64,000 bases of DNA from Rhizobium etli 8C-3 (lineage in GTDB: Bacteria; Pseudomonadota; Alphaproteobacteria; Rhizobiales; Rhizobiaceae): the NCBI RefSeq assembly GCF_001908375.1, contig NZ_CP017242.1:366632-430631 (forward strand). The letters run 5' to 3'. The position numbers were made by a program, and so were the translations under genes. Shown in pieces: positions 24,851 through 32,487 of the stretch. Each line of letters begins with the position of its first letter. Positions within the stretch are counted from its first letter, which is position 1. Under the pieces are notes generated by a model. The model saw nothing but the letters and a program-made list of their open reading frames with translations. It was not told where the DNA came from and searched no databases.

Positions 24851-27292
24851 TTGGCGGAAAAGAATGATGCTTGGGAGAACATTGCGCGCATTCGACGGCG
24901 GTTAGCCGATCTGAATGACGAGCGGATGGCGCTTGAGCGTGAGCTGGAAGCGTTTGAGCAACAGATGATTTCCGATAGCCAGATTGCCGCCGAGAAGCCA
25001 GCCTTCGCCGATGCCCCTGTTACCAACAGCTCACCGTCGATGGAGAAGGTGGAGTTATTCCGGCAGCTGTTTGCCGGGCGCCCCGATGTCTTTCCGGTGC
25101 GATGGGAAAATAGAAAGGATGGACGCACCGGCTATTCGCCATCCTGTTCCAACGAGTGGGCGAAAGGAATCTGCGGAAAGCCGAAGGTGAAATGCGGCGA
25201 CTGCCCGCATCAGGCGTTCATCCCGTATTCTGAGGATATCATCGAAAAGCACCTTCGTGGCGGCGATGCCCGTTCAAGCGACTTTGTTGCCGGCGTATAT
25301 CCATTGCTGCAAGATGAAACATGCTGGTTCCTTGCTGCTGACTTCGACAAAGAAAGCTGGGCGGACGATACTAGAGCCCTGCTCGCCACCTGTCGTGCAA
25401 AAGGAATTGCCGCGGCCCTCGAACGGTCGAGGTCGGGAAACGGCGGCCATGTCTGGATATTCTTCTCCGAACCCGTTCCCGCGAAGGTCGCCCGGCAACT
25501 GGGGGCCGCACTGATCACAGAGACGATGGAGAACCGCCCCGAGATCGGCTTCACGTCTTATGACCGTTTCTTTCCCAACCAGGATACCATGCCACTTGGC
25601 GGCTTCGGCAATCTGATAGCGCTTCCCCTGCAAAGGAAAGCCCGCGAAAATGGAAACAGCGTTTTTGTCGATGGCGGCCTGCAACCCTACGATGACCAGT
25701 GGGCATACCTGTCGTCTTTACCCAGGTTGTCGGCGGACGAAGTCTTCAGGATCGCGGACGAAGCCGAATTGTCGGGGCGGGTCTTGGGCGTCCGGATGCC
25801 AGTCGATGACGAACATGCCGATGAGCCGTGGAAGATGTTGCCGTCACGTCGGAGCGAGCCGCGGCGAATTGAGGCTGCGATCCCGCAAAGTATCAAGGTC
25901 GTGATCGCCGACCAGGTTTACATCGATAGGACCGGGCTTCCGTCCGCACTGATTGCGCAGTTCGTGCGCCTGGCAGCATTCCAGAACCCGGAATTTTATC
26001 GTGCGCAAGCAATGCGATTGCCGACATTCGGCAAGCCGCGGATCATCTCCTGTGCCGAGCTTCATCCACGCCATGTCGCGCTGCCACGAGGCTGCTTCGA
26101 CGAAGCAATTGAGCTCATCAAGAGCCATGGCGCGACCGCCATTCTGGAGGATCTCCGCGAAGATGGAGAGGCTCTACCCGCCGGCGTCTCGTTCCAAGGG
26201 GAACTGCGACGGCCACAATCGCGGGCCTTTGATGCTCTTGTCGCCAACGATAACGGCGTGCTCGCCGCCACGACTGCCTTCGGTAAGACAGTTGTCGCAG
26301 CTGCACTCATAGCGCATCGGAGCCGCAACACGCTGGTTCTTGTTCACCGCAGAGAGCTTCTCACCCAATGGGTAGAGCGTCTGAGTTCCTTCCTGAGCAT
26401 CGACCCAAAGCAGATCGGCATCATCGGTGGCGGGAAAAGGAAGCCGACAGGGATCGTCGATGTGGCGCTGATCCAAAGCCTGGTTCGCAATGGCGAGGTC
26501 GATGACATCGTGGGCAATTACGGTCATCTGATTGTCGACGAGTGCCACCATCTGTCCGCTGCAAGTTTTGAACTTGTCGCTCGCAGATCCAAGGCGCGAT
26601 ATGTCGTCGGCCTGTCAGCGACGGTCGCCCGAAAGGACGGTCATCATCCGATCATCTTCATGCGATGCGGCCCCGTTCGCCATCGGGTCGATGCAAGAGT
26701 TCAAGCTGCCGAGCGTGGTATTCGCCACCGTGCCCGCGACCGTTCGACGAAGTTTGAGTTGCCAGCGTCACTCGTCTCGGCAGAGCGCCCGTCAATGCCA
26801 GCGATCTATGCGGCCCTTGCGCAGGACCAAGGCCGAAATGACCTGATATTCGATGACGTGCTGAAATCTCTCGAGGCCAGACGTTCGCCCATCTTGCTAA
26901 CGGAGCGGAAGGATCACCTCGATTATCTCCAGCAGAAGTTCGAGCCGTTCGTGAAAAATCTGGTGGTGCTGCGCGGTGGCATGTCGGCGAAGGATCGCAA
27001 GCAAGCCAACACGGCGTTGAATGTCGCAGACGATGATGAGCGCCTGATACTTGCGATAGGGCGCTATATCGGGGAAGGCTTCGATGACGCCCGGCTCGAC
27101 ACATTGTTCCTGACCATGCCGATCGCCTGGAAGGGAACTCTGGCGCAGTATGTCGGTCGTCTGCATCGCCAGCATGATGGTAAGAGAGACGTCTTGGTCG
27201 TCGATTATGTCGATAGCACCGTTCCCGTTCTGGCCCGGATGGCCGCAAAGCGACGCGTGGGTTATCGCGCGCTGGGCTATGTGATCGAATGA
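24851..27292 (+). CDS. TOTE-type primase-polymerase / SF2 helicase (813 aa)
   Basis: The N-terminal coiled coil (about 10-45) is followed by an archaeo-eukaryotic-primase-like TOTE domain (about 70-310) with CWFLAADFDKESWADD (the DxD metal site), ERSRSGNGGHVWIFFSEPV and DRFFPNQDTMPLGGFGNLIA. The C-terminal superfamily 2 helicase (about 440-813) has ATTAFGKTVVAAALI (motif I), LIVDECHHLSA (motif II), VGLSATVARKDG (motif III) and QYVGRLHRQHDGK (motif VI). The start is TTG 24851; ATG 24926 is the alternative. TOTE proteins are proposed components of conflict systems against foreign nucleic acid. No separate nuclease is seen beside it. Confidence 0.8.
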   Translation: MAEKNDAWENIARIRRRLADLNDERMALERELEAFEQQMISDSQIAAEKPAFADAPVTNSSPSMEKVELFRQLFAGRPDVFPVRWENRKDGRTGYSPSCSNEWAKGICGKPKVKCGDCPHQAFIPYSEDIIEKHLRGGDARSSDFVAGVYPLLQDETCWFLAADFDKESWADDTRALLATCRAKGIAAALERSRSGNGGHVWIFFSEPVPAKVARQLGAALITETMENRPEIGFTSYDRFFPNQDTMPLGGFGNLIALPLQRKARENGNSVFVDGGLQPYDDQWAYLSSLPRLSADEVFRIADEAELSGRVLGVRMPVDDEHADEPWKMLPSRRSEPRRIEAAIPQSIKVVIADQVYIDRTGLPSALIAQFVRLAAFQNPEFYRAQAMRLPTFGKPRIISCAELHPRHVALPRGCFDEAIELIKSHGATAILEDLREDGEALPAGVSFQGELRRPQSRAFDALVANDNGVLAATTAFGKTVVAAALIAHRSRNTLVLVHRRELLTQWVERLSSFLSIDPKQIGIIGGGKRKPTGIVDVALIQSLVRNGEVDDIVGNYGHLIVDECHHLSAASFELVARRSKARYVVGLSATVARKDGHHPIIFMRCGPVRHRVDARVQAAERGIRHRARDRSTKFELPASLVSAERPSMPAIYAALAQDQGRNDLIFDDVLKSLEARRSPILLTERKDHLDYLQQKFEPFVKNLVVLRGGMSAKDRKQANTALNVADDDERLILAIGRYIGEGFDDARLDTLFLTMPIAWKGTLAQYVGRLHRQHDGKRDVLVVDYVDSTVPVLARMAAKRRVGYRALGYVIE

Positions 27293-27293
27293 G

Positions 27294-27966
27294 GGCGCCC
27301 CGCTTTGAGCGGAGCGCCGTGGTGCTGGTCAGCGTGACCAGATGAGCTTGTGCTCGCCCTTGTCGCCCTGGACGAGTGAGGCGTAGACGGGCGCCGTGAA
27401 GGACGGATCGTCGAGCTTGAGCGAGAGGTATTCGGCGCCCGTTTCCCGGGCGGTCCGGCTCCAGCCGGCTCCGAACTCGACACCCGTTGCTGTGACCCGG
27501 AAGTCCGGGGCGCGATCGTTGTCGCGGTCGCAGGGTTTGATGGATGCCTTGACGTTGAGGGTGAGGGTCTTGATGGTGCCGTTGTAGGCGCCGGTTTCGT
27601 CGCGGGTGAAGGTGCCGATCTGAGCCATTGTCGTTTCTCCTGAGAGTTGTTCGAAGCCGCCCGATGCGGCCTCGATGGCGGTCAAGAGGCGACGGGTTGG
27701 CCTGCTGCATCCAAAGGACCACAGCGCCAGCGGAGGACGGCGGTAGCCGAGCTTGTTGCTTCGCGAGGAATGGCCGCTTGCGGTCAGGGGAAGAAGGTCG
27801 GCGAAGCCGTTGCAGGCCAAGGCCGGACCGGCGCCAGACCAGCCGAGATGAGAGGCCGTATCGGGGCTTCGCGGCATTGTCGGCCGAGAACGACGTGGAT
27901 GATCAGAGCCACATCAGCATGAACACCGCTGTCGCAGTGTCATTGCTCCTACCGATGTCATTGTCA
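27294..27966 (-). repeat. long inverted arm A of the RIT element (~670 bp)
   Basis: It is the near-perfect reverse complement of 31373-32044. It begins two bases after the helicase stop and contains a terminator-like stem (GGCGCTCCGCT/AGCGGGGCGCC), a DUF736 gene and its leader. Confidence 0.85.
27329..27628 (-). CDS. DUF736 family protein (99 aa), arm A copy
   Basis: MAQIGTFTRDETGAYNGTIK, then TLTLNVKASIKPC, EFGAGWSRTARETGAEYLSL, KLDDPSFTAPVYASLV and KLIWSR: a complete DUF736 protein. ATG 27628 is preceded on the minus strand by CAGGAGAAACGACA. It is identical in protein sequence to 31710-32009 and clearly different from the interrupted host copy. Function unknown; it is a passenger of the RIT element. 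Confidence 0.85.
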   Translation of the reverse strand: MAQIGTFTRDETGAYNGTIKTLTLNVKASIKPCDRDNDRAPDFRVTATGVEFGAGWSRTARETGAEYLSLKLDDPSFTAPVYASLVQGDKGEHKLIWSR

Positions 27967-28126
27967 TCATCTTGAGGACCAGCAGCAAGACACGTCGGCC
28001 TGTGAGGCCAAACTCGCCGTGCCGATAACGGATGAGCTGCATACCGACTGCTGGAATGGATTTTAAACCTCCGATTTGTTCAACACGCCGGACTTCTCCG
28101 GCGCCGACAAGCAACTGGAGGTAATA

Positions 28127-29335
28127 GTGACAAAGCGAAAGTACAGACATCGCCGCAGTATTAATGTTCGGATCAACTGGCTACAGCCGCATGTCGATGG
28201 GTTCAAGGAGTGGTTATCCCAGCGGAATTATTCGCCTGCAACGATCGTGGAGGTGGTGCGCCTGTTGGCGCTATGGAGTGACTGGGTGCGAGCGACGGGC
28301 TTCGAGATCGACACGCTCGCTGTTGGCTTCGCCGCATCGGCGTCGGTGTTCCGAGGTAGCAAAAAAGCGCGTGCTCCGCAGGGTGCGGCCGGGCTGTTCC
28401 TCTCTTATCTGCACGAGAAGAACCTTCTGCCTCCAGAACTGCACCCGTCGCTGGAAGAGACCTGGCCGGCGCTTGCCGCGTTCCGATGCTGGATGAGAGA
28501 GCAGCGTGGCATCAAGGATTCCACACTCGATACCTATCAGCCAATCTTGATCGACCTTCTGGTGTCGCTCGGCACTGATCCAGAGGTTTATACAGCGGCC
28601 GCGATCCGTGGCTTCGTGCTTGATCGCGCGAAACCGCATGGCCGCGCTCGGGCTCAGGGTATCACTGTCGCAACGCGCGCCTACCTCAAATATCTTGTGG
28701 CGAACGGGCAATGCCCCGCTGGCCGGGATTATGCAGTTCCGAGCTTTGCGAGCTGGCAATTGGCGACGACACCGCGTTTCCTTGGTCAAAGTGATATCGA
28801 CCGCCTCCTTGCCGCTTGTGGCGGCGAAAGCCGGTTACGCGACCGCGCTGTCATACTACTCTTGGGTCGGCTGGGCCTCAGGGCCAGCGAAGCCGCTAAT
28901 CTCACTTTCCGTGACATTGATTGGAAAAATGGCCGAATAACGCTTGTCGGCAAGGCCCGGCGGGAGGAACGGCTCCCGCTACCTCAAGACGTTGGCGATG
29001 CCATTTTAGCTTATATCGAGCGGGCAAGGCCGCGCATTGCGACGACTCGAGTGTTCCTGACGGATATTGCACCGATCAGGCCACTCAGCCGAATTGCCGT
29101 GAAATGTATCGTGCGCCGCGGGCTCGACAGAGCGGGGATTGAAAGTATCCATCGAGGGGCGCATGTGCTCCGGCACTCGGCGGCGACTGCGATGCTGCGT
29201 AACGGCGCAAGCCTTGCCGGCGTTGGAGCCGTGTTGCGTCACCGTTCTCCATCAACGACCGCGCTCTACGCCAAGGTAGACATCGGCCTCTTGTCCGAGA
29301 TCGCGCAACCATGGGGCGGGAGGCTGCCATGCTGA
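28127..29335 (+). CDS. ritA: tyrosine recombinase RitA (402 aa)
   Basis: The start is GTG 28127, because GGAGGT (28117-28122) lies directly upstream. N-terminal SAM-like core-binding region, then the catalytic domain from about residue 220: Arg in LLLGRLGLRASEAANL, Lys in LVGKARREERLPL, HVLRHSAATAML (HxxR), LRHRSPSTTALYAKVD (His and nucleophile Tyr). It is the first gene of the trio; its stop overlaps the start of ritB. The three recombinases are thought to act together on the element ends. Confidence 0.85.
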   Translation: MTKRKYRHRRSINVRINWLQPHVDGFKEWLSQRNYSPATIVEVVRLLALWSDWVRATGFEIDTLAVGFAASASVFRGSKKARAPQGAAGLFLSYLHEKNLLPPELHPSLEETWPALAAFRCWMREQRGIKDSTLDTYQPILIDLLVSLGTDPEVYTAAAIRGFVLDRAKPHGRARAQGITVATRAYLKYLVANGQCPAGRDYAVPSFASWQLATTPRFLGQSDIDRLLAACGGESRLRDRAVILLLGRLGLRASEAANLTFRDIDWKNGRITLVGKARREERLPLPQDVGDAILAYIERARPRIATTRVFLTDIAPIRPLSRIAVKCIVRRGLDRAGIESIHRGAHVLRHSAATAMLRNGASLAGVGAVLRHRSPSTTALYAKVDIGLLSEIAQPWGGRLPC

Positions 29336-30246
29336 GTGCCGACGTCAACCGCTATATCAGTCTACGCCGGGCGCTAGGTTATAAGCTTGTCCAGGCCGAG
29401 CGGCATCTTCTCGCGTTCGCGCGCTTTGCAGCGGAACGCGGCGAGAGCCACATTCGCACTGCAACAGCTCTTACGTGGTTGCCCATGGCGGCCAAAAGCC
29501 CAAACGCCATGGCGCATCGCCTGACAGCCATTATCCTGTTTGCTCGCTTCCTGCAGGCGGAAGACCCTCGCCACGAGATACCGCCCCCAGATATCAAGCG
29601 GATCACCAATAGGCCGGTTCCCTACATCTATACAGCGGACGAGATAGCCCGGATTCTCGATACTACCGGTCACCTAAGGCGCCAAAGGCCCAATCCGCTG
29701 CGTCGCGAACTCTACGTCATGCTTTTTGGGTTGATTGCATCCACTGGACTGCGTGTCTCCGAGGCTCTTGCGCTCAGGGTTGATGACATTCTGCATGACG
29801 GCGTGTTGCACATTCGCGAAACCAAGTTCCGTAAAAGCCGGTTAGTGCCGCTGCACGCGACCGTCGTCGAGGCGCTCAAAGGCTATCTTGACGCGCGATG
29901 CCAGCTTGCAGGCGAGAGCGATTGGCTCTTCCCATCCGTCAAGCACCGACAGCTTTACCCATCGACGGTGAACTATGCATTCCGCTGCATCCTGCGACGA
30001 GCGGGCATCGCGCCGGATCGAAGTCGGCAGCCGCGCATCCATGATCTTCGACATACCTTCGCAACCCGTGTCCTGGAACAATGCGGCGCCGAACGCGGCA
30101 CGATTGCCAAGCACTTCGTCGCCCTATCGACCTACTTGGGTCATGTCAGTATCCACAATACATACTGGTATCTTCAGGCGACGCCAGAAATGATGGTCGA
30201 CATCGCAGCGGCCGCGGAAAAGCTGGTTGGGGAGGGCGACGTATGA
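29329..30246 (+). CDS. ritB: tyrosine recombinase RitB (305 aa)
   Basis: ATG 29329 overlaps the ritA stop and follows GGGAGG. The catalytic set is visible: LIASTGLRVSEALALR (Arg), TKFRKSRLVPL (Lys), RIHDLRHTFATRVL (HxxR), YLGHVSIHNTYWYLQAT (His and Tyr). It is the middle member of the trio and overlaps ritC by ATGA. Confidence 0.85.
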   Translation: MLSADVNRYISLRRALGYKLVQAERHLLAFARFAAERGESHIRTATALTWLPMAAKSPNAMAHRLTAIILFARFLQAEDPRHEIPPPDIKRITNRPVPYIYTADEIARILDTTGHLRRQRPNPLRRELYVMLFGLIASTGLRVSEALALRVDDILHDGVLHIRETKFRKSRLVPLHATVVEALKGYLDARCQLAGESDWLFPSVKHRQLYPSTVNYAFRCILRRAGIAPDRSRQPRIHDLRHTFATRVLEQCGAERGTIAKHFVALSTYLGHVSIHNTYWYLQATPEMMVDIAAAAEKLVGEGDV

Positions 30247-31247
30247 CGAAGCTCGCTCCACTCATCACCAGCTTTCTGCGTGACTATATGCCCCGCCAAA
30301 GGGGTTACAGTCCGCAAACCTGCGAGACCTATGCGTACTGCTTCAAACTATTGTTCGACTATGCGGCGAAACGGCTGGGCACCCGTCCGTCTTTGCTGAC
30401 GATTGAGGACCTCGACGCGCCGATGATCGTCGCTTTCCTTGGTTACATTGAACACGATCGCGGCAATAGCGCGTCCACGCGCAATGTCCGGCTTGCTGCC
30501 ATCAAGACGTTCATGCGCTATGTGGAGCACAAGGTGCCCTCCGCCCTGGAGCAGATCGGCCGGGTCCATGCGATCCCGGCCAAGCGCCACGACCAGAAGC
30601 TCATCCGTCACCTGACAATGGAGGAAATGCGAGCAATCCTCAACGTCCCCGATCTTGCGACACGCTTTGGCGTGCGCGACCGGGCCATGATGCACCTCTG
30701 CTTCGGAGCAGGCTTGCGGGTCTCCGAACTGGTCGGCGTTCTCGCAGAAAACCTGTCACTTCGACACGGCGCGACCGTAATGGTTCAAGGCAAGGGCCGT
30801 AAGGAGCGCTGCCTACCGCTGTGGAAGGACACGGCTCGGGACCTTCGCGCCTGGCTGAGCATCAGGGGCTTGGTCCGAGTGCCGGAACTCTTCGTCAACG
30901 CACAAGGGGATGCGATGACGCGTGCGGGATTCGAGTATATTCTCGACAAGCATGTCCGCAAGGCGGCGGAAACCTGCACTTCGCTGCGTGATCAGAACGT
31001 CTCGCCGCACCAGCTTCGACATAGCTGCGCAGTCATAATGCTACAGGCTACCCATGACATCCGGAAGGTCGCCCTGTGGCTGGGTCACACCGACATTCGT
31101 ACAACGGAGGTCTACCTGCGCATGGATCCTACCGAAAAGCTGGAAGCGGTCGAGGCGGTCGTCCCGCCAGAACTGCGACGCGGACGGTTCAAGGCACCGG
31201 ATGCTTTGATCGCATCGCTACTCTCGGACTTGGAAACACCGGCGTGA
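30243..31247 (+). CDS. ritC: tyrosine recombinase RitC (334 aa)
   Basis: ATG 30243 overlaps the ritB stop. A core-binding domain (LITSFLRDYMPRQRGYSPQT) is followed by catalytic residues in FGAGLRVSELVGV (Arg), VQGKGRKERCLPL (Lys), SPHQLRHSCAVIML (HxxR) and LWLGHTDIRTTEVYLRMDP (His and Tyr). It is the last member of the trio; about 125 bp separate it from arm B. Confidence 0.85.
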   Translation: MTKLAPLITSFLRDYMPRQRGYSPQTCETYAYCFKLLFDYAAKRLGTRPSLLTIEDLDAPMIVAFLGYIEHDRGNSASTRNVRLAAIKTFMRYVEHKVPSALEQIGRVHAIPAKRHDQKLIRHLTMEEMRAILNVPDLATRFGVRDRAMMHLCFGAGLRVSELVGVLAENLSLRHGATVMVQGKGRKERCLPLWKDTARDLRAWLSIRGLVRVPELFVNAQGDAMTRAGFEYILDKHVRKAAETCTSLRDQNVSPHQLRHSCAVIMLQATHDIRKVALWLGHTDIRTTEVYLRMDPTEKLEAVEAVVPPELRRGRFKAPDALIASLLSDLETPA

Positions 31248-31372
31248 TCGGATCGGTTACAGATCTGAGGCGGCTTCGGCGCACCGCGTGAGACGCTTGT
31301 TCCACCGGCATCCTGCTTGACATGGCCCGCACCATATCGAGCGGGTTTGGTGTCGTCGGCCCGGACCATGAG

Positions 31373-32044
31373 GGCAATGACATCGGTAGGGGCAATGACA
31401 CTGCGACAGCGGTGTTCATGCTGATGTGGCTCTGATCATCCACGTCGTTCTCGGCCGACAATGCCGCGAAGCCCCGATACGGCCTCTCATCTCGGCTGGT
31501 CTGGCGCCGGTCCGGCCTTGGCCTGCAACGGCTTCGCCGACCTTCTTCCCCTGACCGCAAGCGGCCATTCCTCGCGAAGCAACAAGCTCGGCTACCGCCG
31601 TCCTCCGCTGGCGCTGTGGTCCTTTGGATGCAGCAGGCCAACCCGTCGCCTCTTGACCGCCATCGAGGCCGCATCGGGCGGCTTCGAACAACTCTCAGGA
31701 GAAACGACAATGGCTCAGATCGGCACCTTCACCCGCGACGAAACCGGCGCCTACAACGGCACCATCAAGACCCTCACCCTCAACGTCAAGGCATCCATCA
31801 AACCCTGCGACCGCGACAACGATCGCGCCCCGGACTTCCGGGTCACAGCAACGGGTGTCGAGTTCGGAGCCGGCTGGAGCCGGACCGCCCGGGAAACGGG
31901 CGCCGAATACCTCTCGCTCAAGCTCGACGATCCGTCCTTCACGGCGCCCGTCTACGCCTCACTCGTCCAGGGCGACAAGGGCGAGCACAAGCTCATCTGG
32001 TCACGCTGACCAGCACCACGGCGCTCCGCTCAAAGCGGGGCGCC
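31373..32044 (+). repeat. long inverted arm B of the RIT element (~670 bp)
   Basis: It is the near-identical reverse complement of 27294-27966, with the DUF736 leader, gene and terminator-like stem. It ends about 12 bp before the right terminal repeat. Confidence 0.85.
31710..32009 (+). CDS. DUF736 family protein (99 aa), arm B copy
   Basis: The protein is identical to the arm A copy. ATG 31710 follows CAGGAGAAACGACA. Perfect identity between arms suggests a very recent duplication or ongoing gene conversion. A GC-rich stem (GGCGCTCCGCT, loop, AGCGGGGCGCC, 32021-32044) follows the stop and could terminate transcription. Function unknown. Confidence 0.85.
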   Translation: MAQIGTFTRDETGAYNGTIKTLTLNVKASIKPCDRDNDRAPDFRVTATGVEFGAGWSRTARETGAEYLSLKLDDPSFTAPVYASLVQGDKGEHKLIWSR

Positions 32045-32055
32045 ACTCCTCAACC

Positions 32056-32151
32056 CTCCGGAATTATGCGGAGTAAAATCCACCGAAAACACCGGCAAAA
32101 GCAGGCTTCAGCGACCAACACTCCGCAAAATCCCGCTCTCTGCATAATCGA
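32056..32151 (-). repeat. right terminal inverted repeat of the RIT element (~96 bp)
   Basis: Reverse complement of 24661-24756 with two mismatches. It ends ...CTCTGCATAATCGA at 32151 and is followed by the extra palindrome 32154-32173. Confidence 0.85.
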
Positions 32152-32153
32152 CA

Positions 32154-32173
32154 TTATGCGGTGCACCGCATAA
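32154..32173. promoter_or_regulatory. perfect 20-bp palindrome at the RIT right end
   Basis: TTATGCGGTGCACCGCATAA is a perfect palindrome made of two TTATGCGG half-sites. The same half-site occurs in the inner part of both terminal repeats (TTATGCGGAGT or its complement). It looks like a synaptic or core site for the trio of recombinases, and is present at the right end only. Confidence 0.6.
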
Positions 32174-32176
32174 CGT
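32172..32176. repeat. 5-bp direct repeat AACGT, right side of the RIT insertion
   Basis: Matches 24657-24661. The DUF736 frame resumes directly after it. Confidence 0.75.
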
Positions 32177-32342
32177 TGAGCTCGGCGCCGCCTGGCAGAA
32201 GCGCTCGGAACAAACGGACCGCGACTACCTCTCGGTCAAGCTGGACGACCCGAGCTTCCCGGCTCCGATCTACGCAACGCTGGCTGAGGTCGAAGGCGAG
32301 GACGGTTATCAGTTGATCTGGTCTCGCCCCAATCGCGACTGA
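32177..32342 (+). pseudogene. DUF736 gene, 3' half (interrupted)
   Basis: Continues the frame of 24516-24661: (V)[54 protein letters not shown]. The combined length of 312 bases is a multiple of three and encodes a normal DUF736 protein, showing that the insertion was precise. Confidence 0.9.
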
Positions 32343-32349
32343 GTTCATC

Positions 32350-32376
32350 GAGGCTCCGCCCATCGGGCGGGGCCTC
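32350..32376 (+). terminator. terminator-like stem after the DUF736 gene
   Basis: GAGGCTCCGCCC and GGGCGGGGCCTC pair around a three-base loop, eight bases after the stop. There is a short T-rich tail only (TTCGTTGTG). A piece of the same stem recurs at about 33914-33933. Confidence 0.55.
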
Positions 32377-32409
32377 TTCGTTGTGACTTCCGCCGTCCAT
32401 TAGTTCATA

Positions 32410-32487
32410 TTGGATGAAAATGGATGGAAAAATGGATCTCGATGTGCCATATCCCATTTGGATGGAAACGGATGGGATAATGGATGA
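32410..32487. promoter_or_regulatory. cluster of TGGATG repeats in front of the Fic gene
   Basis: About six copies of (T)GGATG or close variants occur within 78 bp in A-rich DNA, the last overlapping the Fic start codon. Regular short direct repeats next to a start suggest binding sites for a regulator, possibly the Fic protein's own C-terminal winged helix. Confidence 0.4.

Larger units (their letters stand above)
24662..32176. mobile_element. RIT-type (recombinase-in-trio) element carrying a TOTE primase-helicase
   Basis: The 7.5-kb element has 96-bp terminal inverted repeats, a 5-bp flanking repeat (AACGT), and a clean insertion into a DUF736 gene. Cargo: a TOTE-like primase-helicase (24851-27292), then two inverted ~670-bp arms each holding an identical DUF736 gene, enclosing three overlapping tyrosine recombinase genes (28127-31247). 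Trios of this kind define RIT elements. The right end carries an additional 20-bp palindrome. The nesting of arms within terminal repeats suggests either one complex element or a RIT inserted into an earlier one. Confidence 0.8.

Noticed and set aside
26658..27722. 354-codon minus-strand ORF
   Set aside because: It is antisense to the TOTE helicase 3' end and arm A, has Arg/Pro-rich out-of-frame composition and matches no family.
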